NCBI GenBank assembly: GCA_965660675.1
Contig: CBFIAU010000004.1
Location: 167,623 to 231,622 of the forward strand
Source: UBA12202 sp002691725
GTDB lineage: Bacteria > Pseudomonadota > Alphaproteobacteria > Puniceispirillales > UBA1172
Length of the DNA: 64,000 nt
Direction: 5' to 3'
Shown: one piece after another, positions 24,422-32,068 of the stretch
Layout of the letters: each line of letters opens with the position of its first letter
How positions within the stretch are numbered: position 1 is the stretch's first letter
The notes under the pieces: generated by a model
Told to the model about the DNA's origin: nothing
The model's input: only the letters and a program-made list of their open reading frames with translations
Database searches by the model: none
Position numbers and translations under genes: made by a program

Positions 24422-26536
24422 ATGCCACTTGATCCAACATCCAAACAGAAAAGCCGATATGATATCTTGTTTGAGCCTTTAGCCATTGGCCCTGTTACGG
24501 CTAAAAACCGATTTTACCAAGTGCCGCATTGTAACGGTGGCGGCTATCGTGATCCGTCAGCCGTTGCTGAAATGCGCCGCGTTAAGGCAGAAGGCGGCTG
24601 GGGCGTTGTCTTTACCGAACAGGTAGAAATACACCAGACAAGCGAAATCTCACCATTTATCGAATTGCGGCTATGGGATGATAAAGACATGCCGATGCTG
24701 GCAAAAATGGCAGATGCTATCCATAGCCATGATGCGCTTGCCGGGATTGAGCTTACCTATTCAGGCATTAACGGCCCTAATCTCTATACCAAAGAGGTGC
24801 CGTTAGCGCCAACCGCTGGCCCTATCCTGACCTTTACCTCTGATCCGGTGAATGCCAGAGCCATGGATAAAGATGATATTCGTGATGTCCGCCGATGGTA
24901 TGTAAATGCCGCCAAACGGTCAAAGGCCTGCGGCTTTGATCTCATCTGTCTTTATGGGGCGCATGGCTTTGGCGTTATTCAGCATTTCCTGTCACGGACA
25001 ACCAATAAGCGCGATGATGAATATGGCGGCAGTCTGGAAAACCGCAGTCGCTTCATGAAAGAATTGGTGGAAGATATCCGTGATGCTGTCGGTGATACAA
25101 TGGGCATTACCATTCGATTATCGCTCGATGAAGCCTTTGATGAGTTGAGCTTTTCAAATAGTGAAATGCGCGAATGTATAGACATGCATAGTGATTTGCC
25201 TGATCTCTGGGATTTGGCGCATGGCACATGGGAAGATTGTTCAGCTACCTCACGCTTCAAAGACGAAGCCGCGCAAGAAGCCTTGATTAGCGGCATTAAG
25301 GATTTAACATCTCGGCCAGTGGTCGGGGTTGGCCGCTTCACCTCACCCGATACCATGGTCAGACAGATCAAATCAGGCCTGATTGATTTCATTGGTGCGG
25401 CACGGCCATCGATTGCTGATCCATTTCTGCCCAAGAAAGTTGCTGAAAATCGCTTTGAAGATATTCGAGAATGTATTGGCTGTAATATCTGCGTGACAGG
25501 CGATATGACCATGTCGATCTCGCGCTGTACGCAGAACCCAAGCTTCATGGAAGAATGGCGCAAAGGCTGGCATCCTGAACATATGCCCACGAAAGGCACG
25601 AGCCAGTCTGTTTTGATTGTTGGCTCTGGCCCTGCTGGACTGGAGGCAGCGCGAATGCTTGGCGGACGCGGCTATGATGTGGCGGTGGCGGAGGCATCAT
25701 CTGATCTTGGCGGCAGGGTGGCGAAGGAACGATTGCTGCCTAACCTATCGGCATGGGGGCGCGTCATGGATTATCGGCTTGGCCAGATTGAACCTATGGC
25801 CAATGTGTCGATCTATCGCGAAAGCCACCTGACCGCCGATGATGTGTTAGGATTTGGCTTTGAGCATGTCTGCATAGCAACAGGCGCGCAGTGGCGGCGC
25901 GATGGAACAGCACGTTTTGTGCTGATCCCCGTGGCCATTGATGCCGATATGCCAGTCTTCACCCCTGATGATATTATGTCAGGACAGATGCCATCAGGGC
26001 ATGTCGTCATTTATGATGATGATCATTATTATATGGGCGGGGTATTGGCGGAAAAACTGCGCCAAAATGGCTGTACGGTAACGCTGGTCACGCCAGTCAC
26101 TATGGTGTCAGAATGGACGGTAAACACGCTTGAGCAAGAGTTTATCCAAAAGGGGCTTTTGGATATGGGGGTTGAGATTATAACGACTCATAAAATCGCC
26201 TCTGTCGCGCGTGATCATGTTGATGTCTCATGCGTCTATTCAGGCCAGATCAAGTCTGTTGCCGCCGATGCCGTGCTGATGGTGACCGCCAGAGACGGCA
26301 ATGACGGATTATGGCAAGAGCTGAAGCAAAGACAAGATGAATGGCAAGGCGCAGGCATTTCCTCAATCAAGATCATTGGAGATGCTGCTGCTCCTGCCCC
26401 AATCGCGTGGGCAACCTATGCTGGTCATGCCTATGCTATGGATATGGATGAACAGGCGGCAGGGGATGAGCCTGCTTTCCGGCGTGAGGTTGCGAGGCTA
26501 GACCCAACGCCAATTTCGAGCATAAGAAAGGCATAA
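24422..26536 (+). CDS. Trimethylamine/dimethylamine dehydrogenase-like iron-sulfur flavoprotein
   Basis: 704 residues in two parts: an N-terminal OYE-type TIM barrel and a C-terminal FAD/ADP-binding half (VLIVGSGPAGLEAARML near 395). A [4Fe-4S] site is present as CIGCNIC plus a fourth cysteine 12 residues on. Compared from memory with trimethylamine dehydrogenase, the flavin-linking cysteine (VPHC, residue 37), the YGAH tyrosine and histidine, and an Asp in WED are kept. The aromatic bowl is not: tyrosine 60 is Gln, tryptophan 105 is Thr and the tryptophan after CIGCNIC is missing. So it likely demethylates or oxidises a different secondary or tertiary amine. Start ATG at 24422 with GGAGGA six bases upstream. 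Confidence 0.88.
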   Translation: MPLDPTSKQKSRYDILFEPLAIGPVTAKNRFYQVPHCNGGGYRDPSAVAEMRRVKAEGGWGVVFTEQVEIHQTSEISPFIELRLWDDKDMPMLAKMADAIHSHDALAGIELTYSGINGPNLYTKEVPLAPTAGPILTFTSDPVNARAMDKDDIRDVRRWYVNAAKRSKACGFDLICLYGAHGFGVIQHFLSRTTNKRDDEYGGSLENRSRFMKELVEDIRDAVGDTMGITIRLSLDEAFDELSFSNSEMRECIDMHSDLPDLWDLAHGTWEDCSATSRFKDEAAQEALISGIKDLTSRPVVGVGRFTSPDTMVRQIKSGLIDFIGAARPSIADPFLPKKVAENRFEDIRECIGCNICVTGDMTMSISRCTQNPSFMEEWRKGWHPEHMPTKGTSQSVLIVGSGPAGLEAARMLGGRGYDVAVAEASSDLGGRVAKERLLPNLSAWGRVMDYRLGQIEPMANVSIYRESHLTADDVLGFGFEHVCIATGAQWRRDGTARFVLIPVAIDADMPVFTPDDIMSGQMPSGHVVIYDDDHYYMGGVLAEKLRQNGCTVTLVTPVTMVSEWTVNTLEQEFIQKGLLDMGVEIITTHKIASVARDHVDVSCVYSGQIKSVAADAVLMVTARDGNDGLWQELKQRQDEWQGAGISSIKIIGDAAAPAPIAWATYAGHAYAMDMDEQAAGDEPAFRREVARLDPTPISSIRKA

Positions 26537-26539
26537 ATC

Positions 26540-27571
26540 ATGGATATTATTTATACCGAGGATCATCGCTTACGGGCGGCGAAAACTGAGCTTTATGGGG
26601 GTGAGTTGGTGCCTCCATTTGAGTGTCCTGAACGTATGGATTTTATCCTGGAAGCCTTAAAAGAAAGACCTGTTGGCAGTATCAAAGCCCCCAATAATTA
26701 TGGCAATGATATCATCAACCAAGTGCATGATGCGGGCTATCTGGCGTTTCTGGATACGGCTTGGGATGAGTGGCAGGCGTCAGGTATGAAGGGTGAGCCT
26801 ATCCCCACCGTCTGGCCATCACGATCCATGCCAGCACCCCATATCCCGGCATTTATTGATGGCAAGATTGGCTATTACGCGCTGTCTAGCGAAACCTCAA
26901 TCGCCAAAGGCACGGTTGAGGCCGTCCATGCATCCGCGCAAGTCGCGCTGACGGGCGCTGATCATATTGCATCGGGCAAAGCGCATCATATGTTTTCGCT
27001 TTGTCGGCCGCCCGGTCATCATGCGTCACGCGATCAATATGGCGGCTATTGCTTTATCAATAATGCGGCGGTAGCGGCTCAATATATGCGTCAAAACGGC
27101 GCTCATAAAGTTGCTATTCTTGATGTTGATTTCCATCATGGTAATGGCACGCAAGCGATTTTCTATGATCGTGATGATGTGATGTTTTTATCGCTTCATG
27201 GCGACCCTGTTGATGCCTTTCCTCATTTTCTGGGCTATGCTGATGAAACTGGCTATGGGCAAGGCGAAGGTTATAATATCAATTATCCGATGCCGCCAAA
27301 CACCCCTTATGCGGCTTGGGTTGAGGCGTTGGATCAGGCGATTGCATCCATCCGCGCCTATGCTCCGGATAGTTTGATCGTGTCATTTGGTGCAGATACT
27401 TATGAGAATGATCCCATTAGTTTTTTCAAACTAAAGAGCGATGATTATTTTGATATGGGGGCGCGCATCAATGCTCTTGATCTGCCGACGCTGACGGTCA
27501 TGGAAGGCGGCTATGCGGTCAAGGATATCGGCATAAACACGGTTAATTTCCTTATTGGATTGGAGCGCTAA
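26540..27571 (+). CDS. Acetylpolyamine amidohydrolase (histone-deacetylase superfamily)
   Basis: 343 residues of the arginase/deacetylase fold. The catalytic histidine pair is in CRPPGHHAS, the zinc ligands are in LDVDFHHGNG and FGADTYENDP, and GGYCFINNAA lies between. An insertion near residues 75-110 (PTVWPSRSMPAPHIPAFIDG) matches the L1 region that shapes the polyamine tunnel in bacterial acetylpolyamine amidohydrolases. It removes acetyl groups from acetylputrescine or acetylcadaverine. Starts three bases after the flavoprotein gene and ends one base before the carbamoylputrescine amidase ATG, so it is part of one operon. Confidence 0.9.
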   Translation: MDIIYTEDHRLRAAKTELYGGELVPPFECPERMDFILEALKERPVGSIKAPNNYGNDIINQVHDAGYLAFLDTAWDEWQASGMKGEPIPTVWPSRSMPAPHIPAFIDGKIGYYALSSETSIAKGTVEAVHASAQVALTGADHIASGKAHHMFSLCRPPGHHASRDQYGGYCFINNAAVAAQYMRQNGAHKVAILDVDFHHGNGTQAIFYDRDDVMFLSLHGDPVDAFPHFLGYADETGYGQGEGYNINYPMPPNTPYAAWVEALDQAIASIRAYAPDSLIVSFGADTYENDPISFFKLKSDDYFDMGARINALDLPTLTVMEGGYAVKDIGINTVNFLIGLER

Positions 27572-27572
27572 C

Positions 27573-28427
27573 ATGACCCGACTTGCTATCACACAAATGC
27601 CGTGTGGCTGGAATGTTGAGGATAATATCAATCAGGCTGAGGCGCTCGTTCGGCAGGCAGCAGATCAAGGCGCGCATATAGTTTTACTTCAAGAATTATT
27701 CGCGACGGTGTATTTTTGCCCTGAGCAGAAAAAAGACTATTTCTCGTATGCTCATGAGGTCGATAGCCATCCATTTTTGCCAAGATTTAGGGTGCTTGCA
27801 AAAGAATGTGGTGTTGTCCTACCCATCAGTTTTTTTGAGAAAAGCAATAACGCCTATTTCAATTCCGTGATGATGATCGACGCTGATGGAAGCGATATGG
27901 GGCTTTACCGAAAAACCCATTTACCGCAAGGACCTGGCTATGAAGAAAAGTTTTATTTTAATCCCGGCGATTTGGGCTTTCGCGTCTGGGATACGGCATT
28001 TGGCCGGATCGGTGTGGCGATTTGCTGGGATCAATGGTTTCCAGAAGCCGCCCGTATCATGGCGCTTAAAGGCGCTGATATTTTGCTTTATCCGACGGCT
28101 ATTGGCTCCGAGCCGGGTGATCCATCACTTGATTCAAGCGGCCATTGGCAGCGCGTGATGCAAGGCCATGCCGCCGCCAATATGGTCACTCTGGCGGCGA
28201 GTAACCGAATTGGCAATGAGAAGATTGGCGCCATCAATATGTCATTTTATGGCCAGTCATTTATCGCTGATCATACTGGCGCATTAATAGCCGAATGTCA
28301 TGACGGCGTTAATCAGATTGCGGCCAGCGATATTGATATTGATGCCATGCGGGCGGAACGCGCAAGCTGGGGATTATTTAGAGATAGACGGCCAGAGAAA
28401 TATCAGGACATAATGTCCCTATCTTGA
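27573..28427 (+). CDS. aguB: N-carbamoylputrescine amidase
   Basis: 284 residues, nitrilase superfamily. The Glu-Lys-Cys triad is E41 (LLQELFA), K114 (YRKTHLPQGPGY) and C151 (AICWDQWFPE), with the EEKFYFNPGD and HWQRVMQGHAAAN stretches typical of AguB. It converts N-carbamoylputrescine to putrescine, CO2 and ammonia. The ATG at 27573 follows the deacetylase stop by one base, with GGAG nine bases upstream. No agmatine deiminase gene (aguA), which would supply its substrate, is in the window. The last about 100 bases and the downstream 30 are duplicated at 29476-29607. Confidence 0.9.
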   Translation: MTRLAITQMPCGWNVEDNINQAEALVRQAADQGAHIVLLQELFATVYFCPEQKKDYFSYAHEVDSHPFLPRFRVLAKECGVVLPISFFEKSNNAYFNSVMMIDADGSDMGLYRKTHLPQGPGYEEKFYFNPGDLGFRVWDTAFGRIGVAICWDQWFPEAARIMALKGADILLYPTAIGSEPGDPSLDSSGHWQRVMQGHAAANMVTLAASNRIGNEKIGAINMSFYGQSFIADHTGALIAECHDGVNQIAASDIDIDAMRAERASWGLFRDRRPEKYQDIMSLS

Positions 28428-28457
28428 ACTTGGGTGCTAAACTTGGGTGTTAAATCT
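28327..28457. repeat. Long direct repeat, copy 1 (functional aguB 3' end)
   Basis: Covers the last codons of aguB, its stop (28425-28427) and 30 bases beyond, including two 13-base units (28426-28438, 28439-28451). It matches 29476-29607 with three substitutions and one single-base indel. The stop codon of the HNH gene on the other strand (28456-28458) overlaps the repeat end. Confidence 0.93.
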
Positions 28458-29346
28458 AATGTTTATAACAATTATCACGATGCCAAGCAATAAATTCTGG
28501 ATGCGGATAATGGACAATGCGGTCGGGCTTAATCAATTGACCTGACGAATTGATCATAGATTTGATCGTGTCATAGTCATTGGCCTGCCTAGATATTAAA
28601 ATGTCTAGATTATCTGATAAACTTATTAATCCTCTATCAAACATCCAGTGCGCTGTACCCGTAAGGGCAATGCCATTACTAACGATATCAGGGCCATCAT
28701 GTTCAACAGGTTTGATATGGGCGGCTTGTGCCTCTGCTCTGCCGCCACCATTAATAAGCCTAATCCCTGTGATGGCGCAGGTTTCTTTATACGCGGTGAG
28801 GACTATTTTACGAAAGTTTCGGTCACGCGCCGCTCTTGTCGTCCAACTTGTAATCATTTCTCTGGATGGATCGTCATAAAAAGGTGCGGGGTCTTCGGCA
28901 AATCCAGCCGGCATATCCGGGTTCTCTGGTGGCAAGATATCTGCTTCTAAGCCACGCGAGATAATGCGTTCAAAATCTTCTGATGACATTGGACGTATGG
29001 CAGCTTGCGCGCGTCCTGATAATTTTCCTTTTTCATTTAGCAATCCTCTTTCGAGGTAATGACCGTCTTCTTTGAACTGTACATACTTGCCAAAATCAAG
29101 ATAGCTGCCAGGTTCGATAAGGGCGAGATAAAAATCAGGCTGATTTGGCTCAGGAATAATGCGCTGCACCTTGGCAATGGCAAAGTATCCTCGCGTATCA
29201 CGCATACGTGAGGGCTCTAAATACGCAATCCAATCATTGACGAACTTATCAGCACGCGACTTATACTGTTTAGGAAACTGATATTGCTTTGAAGGAATAT
29301 CATCATATATGGAATCATGCTTATGCATAAAGACACCATAAGCCAT
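28456..29346 (-). CDS. HNH endonuclease, predicted solitary restriction enzyme
   Basis: About 296 residues from the ATG at 29346, chosen because GAGGA lies six bases upstream and the protein then starts MAYGVFMHKHDSIYDDIP. The N-terminal 130 residues (IPSKQYQFPKQY, then FYLALIEPGSYLDFG) resemble the recognition domain found on COG3440-type restriction proteins. The C-terminal HNH module has CAITG, EAQAAHIKPVEHDG, NGIALT and HWMFDRG. No methyltransferase is adjacent, so it may cleave modified DNA or act alone (inference). Strand opposite to both neighbours, slightly more AT-rich than them, and flanked by 131-base direct repeats. Confidence 0.85.
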   Translation of the reverse strand: MAYGVFMHKHDSIYDDIPSKQYQFPKQYKSRADKFVNDWIAYLEPSRMRDTRGYFAIAKVQRIIPEPNQPDFYLALIEPGSYLDFGKYVQFKEDGHYLERGLLNEKGKLSGRAQAAIRPMSSEDFERIISRGLEADILPPENPDMPAGFAEDPAPFYDDPSREMITSWTTRAARDRNFRKIVLTAYKETCAITGIRLINGGGRAEAQAAHIKPVEHDGPDIVSNGIALTGTAHWMFDRGLISLSDNLDILISRQANDYDTIKSMINSSGQLIKPDRIVHYPHPEFIAWHRDNCYKH

Positions 29347-29475
29347 AGCAAATTCCTCAAAAATATTTTCTACATATTGAACATAAGCAAAGAGGATTTG
29401 ACGCTGCAATTAAAAATATGCTCCAGTACAAGAAAAATTGTATTTATGGGAAAACCGCAGTCCTGAAACCATGTT

Positions 29476-29607
29476 GCGATATTGATATTGATGCCAAGCG
29501 GGGCGGAACGCGCAAGCTGGGGATTATTTAGAGATAGACGGCCAGAGAAATATCAGGACATAATGTCCCTATCTTAAACTTGGGTGCTAAACTTGGGTGC
29601 TAAATCT
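29476..29607. repeat. Long direct repeat, copy 2 (aguB 3'-end echo)
   Basis: 132 bases nearly identical to 28327-28457. An extra G and a T-to-A change near its start break the aguB frame, so it is non-coding. It ends 18 bases before the sulfatase ATG and would have been the native aguB-sulfatase junction. Confidence 0.93.
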
Positions 29608-29625
29608 GAGTCGTAAATTAATATC

Positions 29626-31029
29626 ATGAAAAATATTATTGTCATCATATCGGATGAGCATCGCCGCGATGCCATGGGCTGCATGGGGCATGATATTGTC
29701 AAAACACCGCATCTCGATCAGCTGGCGAATGACGGCACGTTGTTCAAACGCGGCTATACCGCCTCACCCATGTGTGTGCCAACAAGGGCGGCACTGGCGA
29801 CCGGAACTTATGTTCACCAGAACCGCTATTGGGATAGCGCGACCCCCTATGATGGTCAGCAGATCAGCTGGATGCATATGCTTCGGGGTCAAGGATATGA
29901 CACGACATCAATTGGCAAACTGCATTTTCAGGCTGGCGTGGATCACGGCTTTAGCAAAGAAATCAAGCCTATGCATGTTCATGGAAAAGGCTGGCTAGTT
30001 GGATTAGTCCGTGATGAATTACCTGACTATCAAGGCGCCGCAGAACTAGCAACTGAGGTTGGCAGTGGCGAGAGCAGTTACACCAATTATGACCTTAGCA
30101 TCACATCCGCCGCCGAAACATGGCTAGCTGAACCAGCGCGGCATGATGCGCCTTTTGCCGGATTTATATCTTTAGTCAGCCCGCATTATCCGCTTATTGC
30201 GCCAGATGAATATTATCGCTTGTATGATCCTGATCAGATGCCTGTGCCAGAACCCTTCACGCATGATCATGCCGAAGTTCAGAATATGGCAGGGTTTTTT
30301 AACTATCATGATCATTTTGACGCTAAGCGCGCCCAGCAAGCTATCGCGTCATATTACGGCTTAACCAGTTTTATGGATGCTTGCATTGGCCGTATTCTAG
30401 CCGCCATTGATGCCGCCGGTTTGCGCGACGATACGCTGATTATTTATACATCTGATCATGGTGAGTTGCTTGGTGATCACGGGTTATGGACAAAGCAGTT
30501 TATGTTTGAAGCCTCCGCAGGGATACCTATGATCATATCAGGGCAGGATATCCCACAAGCCAAAATCAGCGATAGCGGCGTCCATTTACTTGATATTCCA
30601 GCCACTATTCTTAAGGTCGCTGGCATCACAAAACCGCCTGAATGGCCAGGCATTGATCTTGTGCAGCTTGCCCAAGCAGACAGTGATGATCTCACGCGGC
30701 CATGTTTTAGTGAGTATCACGATGGCGGCTCAACAACAGGGTCATTTATGGTGGCATGGGCGCAATGGAAACTGATCTGGTATGCTGGCATGTCGCCATT
30801 GCTATTTGATCTTGGCAATGATCCTGATGAGCGCCATGACCTGTCCGATAATCCTGCATATGCGCATATCCTGGCGCAAGGAAAATCGCATCTTTGGGAT
30901 ATTTGCGATCCTGAAAAAGTCTCACAATTAGCGCTCAGCGATCAAAAGCAGAAAATCGCGCAAATGGGCGGCGTTGATGCCTGCATTAACAGCTTTCAGT
31001 TCAACGCAACGCCAATCCCAGAGCTGTGA
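29626..31029 (+). CDS. Sulfatase family hydrolase (formylglycine-dependent)
   Basis: 467 residues, alkaline phosphatase/sulfatase fold. The maturation motif C-x-P-x-R is in SPMCVPTRAALATG (about residue 54), so the cysteine is expected to become formylglycine. Metal-site residues are seen in ISDEHRRDAMGC near the N-terminus and TSDHGELLGDHG near 275. No signal peptide is apparent, so it probably acts in the cytoplasm on an imported sulfate ester such as choline sulfate; the ester is not identifiable. It lies 18 bases after the aguB-derived repeat. No formylglycine-generating enzyme gene is visible in the window. Confidence 0.9.
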   Translation: MKNIIVIISDEHRRDAMGCMGHDIVKTPHLDQLANDGTLFKRGYTASPMCVPTRAALATGTYVHQNRYWDSATPYDGQQISWMHMLRGQGYDTTSIGKLHFQAGVDHGFSKEIKPMHVHGKGWLVGLVRDELPDYQGAAELATEVGSGESSYTNYDLSITSAAETWLAEPARHDAPFAGFISLVSPHYPLIAPDEYYRLYDPDQMPVPEPFTHDHAEVQNMAGFFNYHDHFDAKRAQQAIASYYGLTSFMDACIGRILAAIDAAGLRDDTLIIYTSDHGELLGDHGLWTKQFMFEASAGIPMIISGQDIPQAKISDSGVHLLDIPATILKVAGITKPPEWPGIDLVQLAQADSDDLTRPCFSEYHDGGSTTGSFMVAWAQWKLIWYAGMSPLLFDLGNDPDERHDLSDNPAYAHILAQGKSHLWDICDPEKVSQLALSDQKQKIAQMGGVDACINSFQFNATPIPEL

Positions 31030-31045
31030 TCACCGCAAAGCCGGA

Positions 31046-32017
31046 TTATACTTTGCCAACAATATTTTCCTTGGCGCCAGCCTTTGCCGCCATCACACAA
31101 AGCCAATCATGGGCAATATTTGCCGCCGCCATCGCGGTGATATCCGCATGATCATAGGCTGGCGATACCTCAACCAAATCCATGCCAATCATATTCAATG
31201 GAGTTAAACCGCGGATCAGCTCAAGCGCTTGCCATGACGCCAGCCCGCCCGGAACAGGGGTTCCCGTCCCCGGAGCAAAAGCCGGATCAAGGCAATCAAT
31301 ATCAAAACTAATATAAGCCGGATGATCGCCGACCCTTTCCATGATCGCATCGAGCGTTGCCGCAATGCCATTGCGATGCACCCACGGGCTTGTCAAAATC
31401 TCAAACCCATGATCGGATTGGTTCCATGTCCGCAACCCAACCTGAATAGACCGCGATGGATCAATAGCGCCTTCTTGATAGCCATGCAGGAACATAGAAC
31501 CATGATTTAGCGTTGAGCCGCCATCATCCCAAGTATCGCAATGAGCATCAAATTGCACCAATGCGACCGGCCCATATTTTTCAGCATGCGCCCGAATAAG
31601 CGGCAAAGCCACAAAATGATCCCCGCCAAAGGTTAGCATTTTTGAGCCAGCCGCGATAATGCCTCGCGCATGATTTGTGATCGTCTCAGGGATCGTTTTT
31701 GGGTCATGCGGATCAAGCGCGCAATCACCATAATCAACAACAGCCAGTGTATCAAAGGGATCAAAGCCAAATGGAAAGGCAGTCAGACTAGCCAATTCCG
31801 TTGACGCCGCCCGAATAGCGCGTGGGCCAAAGCGGGTTCCCGGACGGTTCGTCACCGCCCCATCAAATGGAATACCGCTAATTGTGATATCCACATCTTT
31901 AAGATCACGACTATATTTTCGGCGCAAAAAACTTAACGCGCCGGCATAAGTCATCTCATGTTTAGTGCCTTTGATATTTTGCTTTAGAAACGCCTGATCA
32001 GAATCGACATAATCCAT
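31046..32017 (-). CDS. speB: Agmatinase / ureohydrolase
   Basis: About 323 residues, manganese-dependent ureohydrolase. Metal ligands are seen in GGDHFVALP (about residue 139), FDAHCDTWDD (about 162) and FDIDCLDPAFAPGTGTP (about 238). Agmatinase, which makes putrescine and urea from agmatine, fits best given the putrescine genes around it; guanidino-acid hydrolases share the motifs. The ATG at 32017 has a GGGGGAA ribosome site, making the TTG at 32029 unlikely. Converges on the sulfatase gene with 16 bases between stops, and is followed upstream by the aminotransferase gene on the same strand. Confidence 0.89.
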   Translation of the reverse strand: MDYVDSDQAFLKQNIKGTKHEMTYAGALSFLRRKYSRDLKDVDITISGIPFDGAVTNRPGTRFGPRAIRAASTELASLTAFPFGFDPFDTLAVVDYGDCALDPHDPKTIPETITNHARGIIAAGSKMLTFGGDHFVALPLIRAHAEKYGPVALVQFDAHCDTWDDGGSTLNHGSMFLHGYQEGAIDPSRSIQVGLRTWNQSDHGFEILTSPWVHRNGIAATLDAIMERVGDHPAYISFDIDCLDPAFAPGTGTPVPGGLASWQALELIRGLTPLNMIGMDLVEVSPAYDHADITAMAAANIAHDWLCVMAAKAGAKENIVGKV

Positions 32018-32068
32018 GCTTTCCCCCAAAATTACGATTTAGCGTGTTGATTTATCAGAGGCTCCCAC

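Larger units (their letters stand above)
28327..29607. mobile_element. Single-gene insertion (HNH endonuclease) with long target duplication
   Basis: About 1.02 kb of unique DNA (28458-29475) holding only the HNH endonuclease gene and its leader is flanked by direct repeats of 131 and 132 bases. Copy 1 is the working 3' end of aguB; copy 2 is a non-coding echo just before the sulfatase gene. The simplest history is an ancestral aguB-sulfatase junction into which the gene was inserted with duplication of the target. There is no transposase or inverted terminal repeat. Similar long target duplications are known for restriction-modification genes. Confidence 0.7.

Noticed and set aside
24979..25599. 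A 206-codon open frame opposite the trimethylamine-dehydrogenase-like gene
   Set aside because: The plus-strand gene has clear family motifs throughout; the antisense product has none and is rich in Ser and Arg, as expected of a shadow.
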